Program-made: the position numbers and the translations under genes
Notes under the pieces: generated by a model
The model's database searches: none
What the model was told of the DNA's origin: nothing
What the model saw: only the letters and a program-made list of their open reading frames with translations
NCBI GenBank assembly: GCA_001051155.2
Contig: JYIP02000001.1
Coordinates: 744,001 to 808,000 of the forward strand
Direction of reading: 5' to 3'
DNA length: 64,000 bases
DNA from: Chrysoporthe austroafricana
Taxonomy: Eukaryota; Ascomycota; Sordariomycetes; Diaporthales; Cryphonectriaceae
Part shown: positions 23,153 to 34,880 of the stretch, piece after piece
Position numbering within the stretch: position 1 is the stretch's first letter
How the letters are laid out: each line of letters opens with the position of its first letter

Positions 23153-24522
23153 GCCGTATCACCGCTTTGTCTGCAAACCCGGGCCTCCTCCGTCCATGAG
23201 GAGCCGAGTCAAGGGACGGATGATGGATAGCTTAGTTCGGGGGATACTGGCGGCTGGGACTGGTCGGTTGGTTATGGTCGGCAACAAGATTGGCTATGAC
23301 TGCCTTTCATGGTCTGTGTACCGTGATCGCATACGAGGGGATCTCAAATGAAGGCCCTGATTCAAGGTGATTCAGGAGACCGGTTGGCTTTCTGATCGAG
23401 GTCTGCCTGCCTCCGCGTTAGGCTACAGGCACAGCGAAGGCAGAGCCCTCGTTTCATGTTCTTTTTCCATGGAGTACCGAGACTAGAATGGTCCTTAGAG
23501 TCTGGGAATAGAATTCTGATCAAAAACCACGTCCTCGTCCATGTGTCGTAACCGGTCTAGTGCCTTGGTGGTTTCGTTGTAGAGAGCAAGTACGAAGCTC
23601 CACCCCGCCTAAGTATAGCCAAACACCCTCTCGAGAAGAAGATTCTTCTCGGGAGAAGAAATTTTATCGATGAGTTAAGATGTCTTACGTAGATCCTGAG
23701 TGATAGATCAAGGGACGTGAACGAAATTATTGATATAGGGGCAGACGCACCTTGTAGGTATGGCAAGATCACCCCGGAGCACACATAGTCTCGCCAGCTA
23801 TGATCACAATCAGGCTTAATATAAGGCCGTCGTCGTCATCGTCGTTAATATTCGTGAGGGAGTGGAGGCGTGATTGAGGCCCGGGTCTAGGCTAACCGAT
23901 GGCAGTTGTCAATAGCGAGGTACGGTGGCTACCCTAGGTTTTCATGGTACAGGGTCAGACGGCTTGTCAGGTAGGGAATAGATCATTCTCTGGTGACATG
24001 TTGTATATTCTTACAATCACAACATTGGGTTCGTAAGAGAGGGTTACGTCTCAAATCATTCACAACGATGTAGAGATACGGTGAGCCGCTCCTTATTTCG
24101 GATAGACCAGGAGGACAACGTATCTATCTTCAAGGGCAAGAAGGGCCTGGTGCATTGTTCATGTAATCACGTTCCTATGCAAGAGATGCTGAACATCCAC
24201 GAGCGATCGTGGAGAGAGCCTGATTGACGACTTTTGTGTCTTCATAGCACCTCCCGTGCATCCGTTCTGGCTGTCAGTGTGAGCAACATAGCTATGCAAT
24301 GCCGATAACCAAAGAATGACAAGTCATACCCAACACCAGACTCCTTGCCGTGGATGATAACACATAAAGCTCCTAGCGATGCCCTTGAACGAGTCTGCTC
24401 ACCACCATGCTCCAGCGATTGACAATTCCGAAAAACCAGCCGATACACTCCATAATAATGCATACTTCTTCGATCTCAGCAGGTATCCTCCTGCTCAATG
24501 CTCTCATCAAACATGTTATCAT
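23153..24522. other. convergent spacer between MBF1 and CDT1
   Basis: No gene supported. AT-richer than its surroundings from about 23500. Around 23630-23655 there is a short imperfect inverted repeat of GAGAAGAA/TTCTTCTC type. Confidence 0.5.
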
Positions 24523-26079
24523 TCAAGCAGACAACATCTTCACCCTCTCGGCCACCATCCCCGAGCTCAGCGCCCGGCCGACCGTAACAACGACGTTTTC
24601 CTTGCCACCAATCTTCACAATCTTCAACCACTCCGGCGCGACCTCACCCGCAAGCAGCCGCACGCAGGCGGCCCCTTCCTCCTTCGAGATTGGCAGGCGG
24701 AGCGAGTCCTTCAGTTTCTGCTGCACTGTGGCCATGCTAAACGAGACCCTGCCGCCCAGGCCCGCGGCCGGCGCCGACTTGGCCAGCATGGCTATGACGG
24801 CCGCGATATCTTCTGCGCGCTGGAGGGCAGCCTTGCGCTCCAATTCAGCGGGGGTGGGTCCAGTGGCTGCCAGCTGGGCGAGTTGGGCCTCCTTGAGCCG
24901 GAGGCGCTCGAGTAGGGATAGCTTCTGACCGTGTATGCCGTTGTTGTCGGCCGCGGACTCGATCGCGGCCTTGGCGGCCTCCTTCTCATCTTTTCTTGCC
25001 TCGATACCCTTCTTCAACTCTGCCATCGCCCTCTGTCCCCTCGCCAGCAGCGGCGATGCCTTGGCGACGCTCTCGCAGTTCTGCACGGCGGCCTTCGGCA
25101 GGCCCTGCACGAATGCACTAAGGTCCCCTTCCGCAGCATCTCTCACACCGCTCCAGATATTGCGCAGATTCGCCTCGAACACGCGCACCAGCCCGGCCTC
25201 GTCCAGCGGCCTGTCCCGGAAGCCGTCCCGCAGCTCGACGCAGACCTTCTTACTGCCGTAGTCGACCAGGAAGAACGGGCTGGACCCGGTGGCGTCCAGG
25301 ACCCCGACGCAGCGCCGGACGTCGGCCAGCGAGATGCGCCGCTTCCCCCACGCGAGGGTGACGGCCTGAGAGACCTGGCGCAGGTCGACGGGCGCGCCGG
25401 TGCCGTTGTGGGCATAGTGTACGGAGAGCGTCTTGAGCAGGGCCGCGCAGAGGGCGACGACGTCGAGCAGCTCCTGCGGGAGCGCAGCCGCCGGCTCGGG
25501 CGTGGTGGCGCGCGAGGTGCCGGCACTGTCCTCGGCGTCCGAGTCTGGCACGGCGGAGGTGGAGGGCGTGCTCGTGCGCGTCGCGGGAGCAGGGACCAGC
25601 GGCGAGGGTCTGCGCGCGGCGGTGTTGGGGAAGGGCGAGGCGTCGATGCGGAGGCGCTTGAAGAGGTTGCCTGCTTCTCTGGTGCGCGGGGACTCCTCGA
25701 CGGAAGGCGAGAGGGCGCGCTTCCTGGTGGGCTTGGGGCGGGGCGTGGAAGGGATCTGGTCTTCGGCCTGGACAGGAGGTTCGGGGGCCTGTAGTCGAGC
25801 CTTCTTGGTGGACTTGCTGATGGCAGAGAGGACCCTGCGCTGTGTGGGCGTGGCTGCGACCTCCTCTGGCTCTGGTGAGCGGGCCGCCTTCCTCTTGCGC
25901 GTGGAAGGGGTGACGGGGTTGGTGTAAGTGACATTGACGGCGTTCTCGTCAGCCAGGTCTTTCCCCGACGTGATAGGCTGCTTCGAGACACGGGCGAAGG
26001 TGTTGATGTGTGCAGTCGCAGGACCCGCGGCCTGGCTCTTGCGTGGCCGACCGCGAGGACGACCGGTGGTTCCTACCAT
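24523..26079 (-). CDS. CDT1: DNA replication licensing factor Cdt1
   Basis: Loads the Mcm2-7 helicase at origins together with ORC and Cdc6. Single exon, 518 aa. I use the ATG at 26079, which begins MVGTTG and is followed at once by an AT-hook (GRPRGRPRK); the frame is open 62 codons further up, but that stretch looks like leader. A long disordered, basic, Ser/Pro-rich region with many S/T-P sites (CDK-type) runs to about 200. The central winged-helix (geminin-binding-like) domain is about 200-320 (LPQELLDVVALCAALLKTL to WGKRRISLADVRRC). After a charged helix (ELKKGIEARKDEKEAAKAA) comes the C-terminal winged-helix about 444-515 (RVSFSMATVQQKLKDSLRLP, EGAACVRLLAGEVAPEWLKI), the Mcm-binding domain. 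The last domain is the strongest evidence; sequence identity to Cdt1 is generally low, so alternatives are few but not excluded. Confidence 0.85.
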   Translation of the reverse strand: MVGTTGRPRGRPRKSQAAGPATAHINTFARVSKQPITSGKDLADENAVNVTYTNPVTPSTRKRKAARSPEPEEVAATPTQRRVLSAISKSTKKARLQAPEPPVQAEDQIPSTPRPKPTRKRALSPSVEESPRTREAGNLFKRLRIDASPFPNTAARRPSPLVPAPATRTSTPSTSAVPDSDAEDSAGTSRATTPEPAAALPQELLDVVALCAALLKTLSVHYAHNGTGAPVDLRQVSQAVTLAWGKRRISLADVRRCVGVLDATGSSPFFLVDYGSKKVCVELRDGFRDRPLDEAGLVRVFEANLRNIWSGVRDAAEGDLSAFVQGLPKAAVQNCESVAKASPLLARGQRAMAELKKGIEARKDEKEAAKAAIESAADNNGIHGQKLSLLERLRLKEAQLAQLAATGPTPAELERKAALQRAEDIAAVIAMLAKSAPAAGLGGRVSFSMATVQQKLKDSLRLPISKEEGAACVRLLAGEVAPEWLKIVKIGGKENVVVTVGRALSSGMVAERVKMLSA

Positions 26080-26878
26080 CCTTGCTGATCGTGGTGGTGG
26101 TAATGGTGGATGTGTGTCCCTCGCGGACGTACTATGTACAAGCTGAAAAGTGAGGTAGGCGCGTATGAACAATCGCACAGTCCCTGTCGATGATGAGGTG
26201 GGAGGGAAGGCACAGTGAGACGTGTCTGTGTGGTGAAAGTGCAAAGACGCCGCTAGCTGCAACATACAATTAGGAAATCGCTTTCTTGTGGAGGCTCCTA
26301 CCTACTCAATACCTGCGTGAAGTGGGCCGCGGTAGCGCGTCGCGTGAACGAGCTCAACGTGAGACGCGACTCGACGCGTCGTGTAGATTTAAAGTGGGTG
26401 CCTCCCGCGCCTCGGCCCGCTAGGAACCAACCGCCCCGGCCTAGGCTGCCACAGCTGCTAGGAAACCTTCCCACCTCCCTCCCCATCCGCCGTGGAAGAC
26501 GGAAAAACTAAGGCGGTTCGCACAGATCATACCCCCTCGCGAATCTATCCTTCTGGTCTAGTGCTGTTATTGCGCACGAGGTCAGTATCTGTGCTCGGCC
26601 GGCCTGCGCAGCCAGCTGTCTTTCCCCGCGAGATCGAGCAGCAGAGTACACGAGAGAAGGCCCAGCCAGACCAAAGACCGGCCAGCAGGGACAGCATCGT
26701 ACAAAGCCCGGCACACAGCGCAGGCCTCGAGGGTCGGCTCCCAGGACCGGCAGCCCGTCCCCGCCCCGGGTTTCGCCGCGGGTGCCCATCTCGCCCGCCA
26801 GGGTCTGATCTGCGTGTCGCGAAGCACAGGCCGCACGCGGCATCGTGGGCCAGCTCCGTCGGGGGGGACACCCAGACG

Positions 26879-26895
26879 CATGCATGCATGCATGT
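26879..26895. repeat. ATGC tetranucleotide microsatellite
   Basis: Four tandem copies of a GCAT/ATGC unit, followed by degenerate CTAC/CTGC steps. Confidence 0.75.
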
Positions 26896-27294
26896 ATCTA
26901 CCTGTCTGCCTACCTACCTGCTCCGCCCCGGCGGCCGTGATAGCTTGCTCTGCGCGCGGAAATCAAGCCTCCCCTCGGTTATACCCCGGACTCTCGGTGT
27001 CTCCTCAACCCTCAAGGGTGCCACGTTCCTCCGCCAACCTCAGAGACATTTTGACTCTCCCATGTGGCTCACGGCAACTCCGTGATCCTCTCTGCAAGTA
27101 TCCACCCGCACCCGGATAGCCAGGGCTGCTGGCGACGGGCTCCGTCGAGAACCCGTCGAGAAGCTACCACAGTAAATTCAGCTGGAGGCCGGCTCAATCC
27201 TTGCCCGGCACACTGCTGTCAAAAGCATCTGGTTGTCGTGTCCACTTCACTGACACGAGGGCAGGACAGGGATCACAAACAAAATTTTTCCGGG

Positions 27295-27365
27295 CAAAAA
27301 AAAGGAAAGAGAAGAAGCCAGAAGAAAGAAAAGAAAAAAAAAAAAAAAGAGGACGAGGAGGACCA
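27295..27365. repeat. purine-rich low-complexity tract
   Basis: Almost uninterrupted A/G on the plus strand including a poly-A run of about 15. Similar homopurine or homopyrimidine tracts recur at 28741-28760 and 29190-29215. Confidence 0.75.
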
Positions 27366-27965
27366 GCACAAGTTCACGCCCGCAGTTCTTGGTAACCGGG
27401 GGCGCAGGTCGATTCATTGCATCACAACAGTTTCCACATGACAAGATGTTCTGGAAGGTCTTGAACGGCTTCTAGAAATTCCACTCTCGGAGACTCAGCC
27501 GAGTCGTCCCCAGCTCAGGGCCTGACCGGCAAATCTGTCTCACAGCTGCTGCCTCGGCTCGCTGAGCACAAGCAAGGTCTCTCTCTAGTTCTTCGTCCTC
27601 CCCACATTCCCCCAAGGAAAACGTCTTGCCATTGTCTGCTGGACCGGCTCCCTCTCTCACATGGCGGACAGCGAGGCCCATCCAAGTGCATGTGACACGA
27701 CACCCGTCTCATCTAAACGGAAAAACGCACTTTTGTGTAACTCCATGATTCCCCTGCAGTCTGTGTGCGGTGGCAGTGGGACAGCTGGACTCCCCATTCG
27801 CCATGCCCTTCCGTTCCCCGACCATCCATCCATAAAACACCATGAGAAAAAGCAGACCAAATTCAGTAATCCCGTGTGCGTGCTATGACGCACCGCTTTT
27901 CATGCCGTGTGCCCCTATGTAGTGTGACTCCGAAGAAGTGCAGTCGAAAAGAAGAATGTCGTTGG

Positions 27966-27997
27966 AAGAATCGAAGAATCGAAGAATCGAAGAATCG
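27966..27997. repeat. 8-bp tandem repeat AAGAATCG x4
   Basis: Four perfect copies of AAGAATCG in direct tandem, about 60 bp downstream of the stop codon of the 75-aa gene, probably inside its 3' UTR or terminator region. Confidence 0.85.
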
Positions 27998-28058
27998 AAA
28001 ATAAGAAGAGAAAAAAAAACTTGGTTGCATAGCCCATTGTGAGGGAGGTGTTGTCTGC

Positions 28059-28286
28059 TCAGCGGCGTCCGCCCAGCTTCTCGTGGCGGAAGCTGACGGG
28101 GCTCGGTGGCGGGGGGGCCGGGATGAAGTAGTCCTGCACCGAGATCTCGTGGATGGGCGTGGGCGAGGTCTGGGCGCCCTTGGAGGACAAGGTGGCGTGC
28201 AGGCTTGCGAAGTCCTGCGAGGTGAGGAGCTGGAGCTTGCCGCGGGCGGGCGAGACCGGGAGGGGGGTTGCCAGCTGGGAAGACAT
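28059..28286 (-). CDS. small protein of 75 aa, function unknown
   Basis: Single exon with a good start context (GACAAGATG). The product is uncharged at the start and Pro/Ser-rich: MSSQLATPLPVSPARGK, a central amphipathic stretch (LQLLTSQDFASLHATLSSKG), then HEISVQDYFIP, a Pro-rich run and a basic end (RHEKLGGRR). No signal peptide, membrane helix or cysteine. The frame is GC-rich with biased third positions like its genuine neighbours, and the composition is ordered rather than the Arg/Pro/Gly mix of random frames here. I do not recognise a domain; a short linear-motif protein is plausible. An upstream pyrimidine/CCA-rich leader continues to about 28590. It is the only credible gene in roughly 8 kb. 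Confidence 0.6.
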   Translation of the reverse strand: MSSQLATPLPVSPARGKLQLLTSQDFASLHATLSSKGAQTSPTPIHEISVQDYFIPAPPPPSPVSFRHEKLGGRR

Positions 28287-31200
28287 CTTGTCTGTTGCGG
28301 TAGTGGTGGTGGTGGTGGTTGAGCTGTGGGCTTGGGTGCTGTTCTCGGTGATGGACTGAGCCGCGCGGTCTCAGCCTTGTGTGTTGTTGTGGTGATGGGT
28401 AGTAGGTAGGTGGTGAGTGTTGCAACGGGAGCGTCTGACGATATGTCTGAGTGCTGGTAGTAGAAGATGTTTGGTGTTGTTCGTTTGGGCTCAGGGAGAT
28501 AGTAAGTCCCGTCAGAGGTCTGCTTGTGTTTTGCAGGTTTAGCAGCAAGAGAAAAGAATCCGGGAGAGGCGTGAGGGAGGAAGGCACGATATTAAATATC
28601 AGTCAACAGGTGAACTGGCCGCACGGCAAGGGCGAGCACCCTGGCAGGCTGGCCAGGGCTTCTGGACCAGGTGAAGCGGGTCTCACCCACCTGTGCTTCA
28701 CTCTCTGACTCCTTTCCCTCCCTCTCTCACCCTAACTCATTTTTTTTTTTTTTCCCCTCCTCCCCCTCTGGCTTCTTTTTCTCCGGCCGGCCTGGCCCTG
28801 CCCTTCTGCTGCCAGGCTGGCTGAATGTCGTGGATCCCCCGTGGGGGTGGTCTTCAAGCCTCACCCCTACACCCCGGCCCACCCCCGGCCTGTTCAGCCC
28901 AGCGGGCAGGTTTCGTGTTATTTGAGGAACCAGCGGAGATGAGGGACGTGGGAGCCCGAGAGGGTAGGACGAAGAGGGTACATCTGACCGCGGGCGGTAG
29001 GGGCGTGATGAGGCGGGCGGTTTCAGGTGTCAGACTTGTACCTGGACGGTCTATGGCTATGTACATGGCATGTACTCAGTAGAGAGATGCTCCCCCCCTC
29101 TGCCAGCGAGCCCAGTACCCGGCGGAATTCGCACCTTGCACTTATTTCCCCTGCCGCCCCGGCTGCCCTGCAAACGAGAGAAGGCAAGACAAAAAAAGAA
29201 AAAGAAAGAAAGACCGCCAGAAAACCAGACGGCAGACACGAGACTTCTCCACGTGTCGATCTAGGCTCGCGTGTTTGTGGCCTAATAATATTATGCGGAG
29301 AAACTTTTTGTGGATGGGAGGCAAACAGGTGGGGAGCGGCACGCATGTTACGTGTCCGGTCCTTCGTGTGAAGACATCACAGCTCAGAGGCTGCCCGACA
29401 CCACAGGGCAGGGCGCGGCTCGGGAAAAGGAAGACGGCAGCAGAGAGTGAGGCCATCCCTCCCTCTCCTCGCCTGTCCCCCCGGCCAGAAGCACCTCCTC
29501 CCGAACCGTGCGAATAGTTCCGCCTCATCCCCGAGCGCCCCCCCTGACAAGGGCACCTGGCCCAGGTCCGTGATACCATAGCACACCTTGGATGACGAGA
29601 ACAGCACAGCCCTTGGGCGGCACGGCTACAGGGCTTCTGGTACTCCGGCTCGAGTGACGGGAGACAGGCTCCAGGGCTGTCTGGGGGGGGGCGGAGGGTG
29701 AGACGACGCGGCACCGTGGCCCGACTGGGCTGTAAGCTGGGTGCTGGGCCGCCGAGCCCGTAGGATCTCCCCCATCGAGTGATTCGACCTCCTCGCCTGC
29801 CTCAGCGGCTGAGCATCACATCCCCTTGGCTCTCCCTCTCTCCCATTCGCGATGCCGCGCAGCCTATCACCCGGGAGAGTCAAGGAAGGTCGGTGTAGGG
29901 AACAGGTCTGTAACCGGCGCCGTAGCTGCTGCGCACTCCCGTCTTCCCCGGACCGGGCGCGCATTGAGCGAGGCGTCGCGGACATGGTATGGGGACGGAA
30001 GAGCGCCCAGGTCAGATGTCTAAACTCAGAATAACCAATTCAGCCTGCGACACCCCATCCCATGCCATCCCATCCCGAATCCAGCAGCCAGGCCGGGCCC
30101 GTTCCGCGGCCCTGTCACTTCGCCTTACTGTTTCTTGTCGCCTTGCTTCTTGATCCCTCCGCTTTGCCTGTCTTCCTCCTCCCTCCGTCCCTCCTTCGGT
30201 GGTTGACAGCTCCCAGAGGCCTCAAACCCAGGCCCTCAGTGTCTCGCCACATACACAGAAAGAGAGACACGGTGAGAATTAATTTGGTCCTGGCGGGCCT
30301 GTCAGTGAAGTGGACGGGCGAGGGTGGGTCCGGGGGCCGCTGCAACTGTAACCCCCCGGATCCCAGGTCACTGGGTACTTGTGGGGAAGAGAAGCCTGGC
30401 GTGCCTGGGTGGGCCCCCCGTCTTTCCCTTCTAGACCAAGTTGGGCGCCGCGCGGCTTGGCCCCTCGCTGCCTCATCTTCCCTTCTAGGCCCCTTCTGGC
30501 GCCCGCTCGCCGCTGTCGCCGTCCCACCCGCGTCCGTAGGCTACCGAAGCCCTGCAGCGCTTCGGGCTGCACGGTACGTCCGTACATTTCCTTGATTCGG
30601 AGGAAACACACATATATCACACGCAAGCCACGAATGAGACGAGAGGTGCGGTGGCACCACGAGAAGAGGGTTCAGGCCTTGGTCTGACGCCCGGCTTTTC
30701 GTCGGTGAGCGAATCATGCAGCCAGCCAACTCCTGCCAGCTCGCCCGTCGGCGCACCAACAACCCGCCTCCCACCACCCACCCCCCCTTCTCACCCTTCT
30801 CTTCTCGTCTGTGTCTGCCCCCAAGGCCATCTGTCACGACCTCTGCCAGCTGCCCCCGAAATGACAGTCGAGAGAGAGACACTGCGTCTGTCGACCTCGC
30901 CAGGCTGGCTGAACAGGCTGACGGCGGTCGGGGCCGCGACCTTCGTTTGAGAGGCCCATCCTGCCCTACGGGTCGCAGGGTTTCCGACTGGAATGCCTGC
31001 TTCTATTCTCGGCAGCCATCGAGCGCAGCCTGCCCGTGCAGCAGCGGCCGTAGCAGAATCCGGGGTAAGACCCGCCTGCCCCAGCTTACATCATAGATAG
31101 CAGCAGCACGCCGCTCCCCATCGCTCTACAGGGCAGGAGGAAGCTCTGCGGCCCGGAGGATTCCTCTCTGGGGGGAATGGGGGATGGGATGGATGTTGGA

Positions 31201-34200
31201 ATGTCGCGTGCCTTGTCAGCCCTCCATCGCTGATCTGCGTGGGGGTCGTGGCTATCCGGCAAGAGCTGCGTGGGCGTCTGACCCCCCCGGGCACCATCTC
31301 CCTGGCGGACTCCGAGACAGATCACTCGTCGTCGAGTCTCAGGTGTGTGCCGCTTCTCATCAACGTGCAAGAGAGAAGAGGCTATAGATATTTTTCATCC
31401 CCGTCGTTTCATGTTCCGGCCCGTTCGCATGACCTGGTCTGGCTCGTCCCGAGATGCAGAACATTCCTTCCCCTTCTGTGCAGGGACACATCTCGAGAAG
31501 AGGCATTGCCAAGTCATCACTGCCTGCCATGACCAGCCGACATCCGCTGCATGACAAGCGTCATCCAGCTCACTCAGCCTTATGTACGTCAGAGGAGTAC
31601 GTCCGTAACGTCGTGGTAGGATCGCCATAAGCTGCGGGCTGTGGTTCTTTTCTCTCGGCGCCGACCGTCCGTCGGTTGGCCGGCTCATGCAGAAGATGCC
31701 CAGGGCCTGTCTGATTGTCTTGAGAAATTGCGAAGTTGCAATTCTCCCCCAGGGAACCAGGAGGTCATGCTCTTGCCTGTGGCGACCCGTTGGGGTCCGG
31801 GCTGGAGTCTGCGGCCTCGCGGCTCGCCGCGGCGTTCACGCTCGACGAGGCTGCGGGTAAGCACATTCTTTTTTTGGCCTCGGGCCAGGCAGGCGAGCCC
31901 ACAGGGGCAGGCAGGCCACCAGGCCGTCTTCTCTTGCGAGCACCGCGCCCCCCCGCGCGCGCGGCCGGGCGGGCCGGATTGCTATTATCGATAGCCCAAC
32001 GCTGGGCCGTCTATGTCGACCGCGTGCGTACCAGCTTGTGTCCGACCTTGGGGGGTCCCACGGGACTCTCGGGTGTCTCGGGCCCGGTATGGTGGCCTTC
32101 CATGACACTGTGCCTGGCCCCAAGCGCTGAGATATTTCAGGAGGCTGTCCCCAGCCTTCCGGCGATGAGACGTGAGGTCGGAGCTGTTATTCCTGGAGTG
32201 CGTGTGTCTGGGTGGCGCGCGACCTCGCAGGGCCCGTCTCGAGCCCGAGACGGGAGACAGATACTAACAAAGGCCAGGGACAAGGCGGAAGGGGCGAGGC
32301 GGATTTTTTTCTTTCAAGGGCTAAAAACGAGGACGGGCTGGGATGCGCTATACTCAACGTCTGCGTGCTTAGCATTGTTAGCATCGTGGGATGAGCGTGC
32401 GGATGAGTCTGCCTGATCCCGTGCGACTTGAAGCCACTGCGGTGCTTCGATACTGGGCCTTGGCACGGGGTCTCCTTTGCTTGGTAGCAGCACCATCCCG
32501 CAGGACCCTGAGTGCCTGTTCCAATTGCACGGCGGCAGCAGACCCGGTAACCGGGTCGCGCGATGTTCCCAGGACGGCCGGAGGCAGGATGCAGTGTGCT
32601 GAGGCTACTGGCTCCTGGCCTGAGACACTGTCTGGGTACCTACATCTTGGCCGCACAGTATTTTAGAGCGGTCACAGAGGCAAGCCCTATGCCTACACCG
32701 ACATCCAATGTCCTATACGCCTCGCCCACGGAAGCGCCGTTGAGCACGCCCTTGGAGGGTGAGACTTTCGCTGCGGCTGTGTCGTCCCTGTGGCAGGCGC
32801 GCAAACAACTGCTGTAGTTCAGTTCACACAACTTCCCGGCTTCAGGCAGGTGTTCCTAAGGAGCCTGCGGGCCTTTTGGCTTTCTAGTGGCGACGGCCAT
32901 CTCGCCTTGTGGGCAAGCACCTTTTTTTTCTTCCACCGCCAGCCGCCCAGTCCTCCATGAGATAGGTGCCTTCGCAAAATACTGCTAGGCAGCCTCATCT
33001 CGCCACCAGGTGCGGCGGTGAGTAGGTGGGTAGGTGAGTAGCCGAGCGATATCGTGGCGCGCGCTGCACAGCAGCAGATCCCAGCCTTTCCCAGGCACGT
33101 ATTATGCCTGGACGGCGCATCCAGGGCGAGATAGCGAGCTTCTCGCCATGTGGTTCGAAGGGTCGCGGCGCCAAGACCGGCGTAGAGCGTGGATCCGTTC
33201 CGGGAAGGTGCCTGTGCATGGACGGCCGGCAACATCTTCCTTCACACTGTAGGGCGCGTTTAGGTTGTGGTGAAGAGCACAGCCTGCCTGTGCAGGGAGG
33301 AATTGCTCCAGACCGAGACCTCGCAAGAAGGGCGACAGTGACCGTTAGCACTACTCTTCACTCAGCACGACGTCGAAGCCTTGCCGGGGCGTACAGCGTA
33401 CAGACACACCAGCGACCGCACCTCATCTCGCCCCGTCTCGGTCCACGTGCCGAGGAGAGCAGAGGAGACGACATGCTCCGCCGTCAGCGGTGGGCGCACA
33501 TGGTGGCAACTGCGTCGCCTACCCAAGGAGCTGGTTGGCCGGGCGTCGGCAGGCCGGCCGCGCGCGCTCAGCATCAATCGCCTCCGCGCCTGTGGTAGGC
33601 CGATCTGGGCGCACAGGACACCCACGCAGGTACGCCGGCCGCGACGGTGGTGGACGGTGCCGCCGGTACAGCCCAGCACGGGCGCAGCACGGCGCAGCAC
33701 ATGGGCGACGGGGGCCCCCATCGAGCCCATCGATCTTCTAGAATGTCGCTAGCGGGCCGCTTATCAGTGGCGCCAGGGCCAAGACATGCCCTCGCGGGAG
33801 GCTATCACTCACAGCACGATAGCAGCGCACAGAAGCTAACCACCACGGGGGACGGCCAGGGACGGGCTCCACACCTGCACAGATAAGCTACGGCTGCATG
33901 GCATGGCGCGCGCGACCAGCTGCCAGATCCGTCCAGCGGCCGCGGCGCCAGCGACCCGGCAGCGCTGCCATCCCTGCCGCCGCGCAGGCCGGTGGGTACG
34001 GGCTACTGAGTCGAGGGTCGTGCTTCGGTGCCACTTCTGGCCTGGCTGGTCCTCGATAGGCGAGAGGCAAAAAAAAAAAAACTCTGGCTGCGCGTTTTGC
34101 ACCCGGTCGAGACCCTCCGCCGCCTCCTCCACAGGACTTGGCGAGGCCCTTTGTGTGCTGCGAGCGGGGAGCATCATATGACCCTCGACACCCGGGCTCG

Positions 34201-34419
34201 AAGAGATCTCCCACCCCTCTGCGCGCCCAATCTCCTGGGTGTGACCGGCTTGTTTTACCTCGCAGATAACGCCCCCCACCGCCGCCCCCGGATCGATGAT
34301 AGCATAAACGGCAGCACCAGCTCACTCCCCACGGCGCTAGAGTGATCTCCCTTTGCCCTGTGCACTTCCCACCGCTTCTCTGCCCGCCCACGATCGTCCC
34401 CCCGCGCCCGCCGCCCAAG
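28287..34419. other. 6-kb gene desert, GC-rich, low complexity
   Basis: I see no gene. Overlapping frames on all strands encode Arg/Pro/Gly/Ser-rich random-looking peptide and none joins by splicing into a recognisable domain. Poly-T (28741-28753), A/G tracts (29190-29215) and a poly-A run (34069-34081) occur. The proximal ends must contain leaders and promoters of the 75-aa gene (-) and the permease (+). Confidence 0.55.
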
Positions 34420-34841
34420 ATGCAGGACGAAGAGAAGTACCCCGTCGAGCCCAAAGTCGCCCCCTCGCCCTACGGCTCCAGCGACGACGATGTCTCGCCG
34501 CCGGCACCCCACTACGCCTCCGGAGGGCACCGCCGCGGCGGCGGCGCCGTCCTCGCCACGCTCCGCGGCTGGGAGGCCGCGATGGACCGCAAGATCGGCG
34601 TCGAGACCCACGGCATCGAGCGCCGCCGCCCCGAGGACCGCGACCCCAACTACGCCAGCTTCTCGAACCAGGCCGTCATGTTCCTCATGTGGATGAGCGC
34701 CACCACCAACCTGAGCTGCTTCACCACCGGCTTCCTGGGCTGGGAGCTGGGGCTCGACCTGTGGCGGAGCATCGTTATCATCATCTTCAGCTCGCTGATC
34801 GGAAGCGCTGTCACGGTGGGTCTCACCTCTCCTATGGTGTC

Positions 34842-34880
<39 letters not shown>

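Larger units (their letters stand above)
26080..28058. other. intergenic, microsatellite-rich
   Basis: No gene seen. Includes the CDT1 promoter side, an (ATGC)n tract at 26879-26895 and a purine (GA/A-rich) tract at 27295-27365. The 3' part next to 28058 holds an 8-bp tandem repeat. Confidence 0.5.

Noticed and set aside
24931..25794. 287-codon plus-strand frame opposite CDT1
   Set aside because: Gly/Arg-rich antisense shadow in GC-rich coding DNA; the minus strand has the winged-helix domains.
31736..32416. 226-codon plus-strand frame in the gene desert
   Set aside because: No domain, random composition and equally long frames on the opposite strand; typical of GC-rich non-coding DNA.
33141..33170. 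possible tRNA T-arm (GTGGTTCGAAGG)
   Set aside because: No matching acceptor or anticodon stems upstream. Other GTTCGA-like matches also failed to fold as tRNA.
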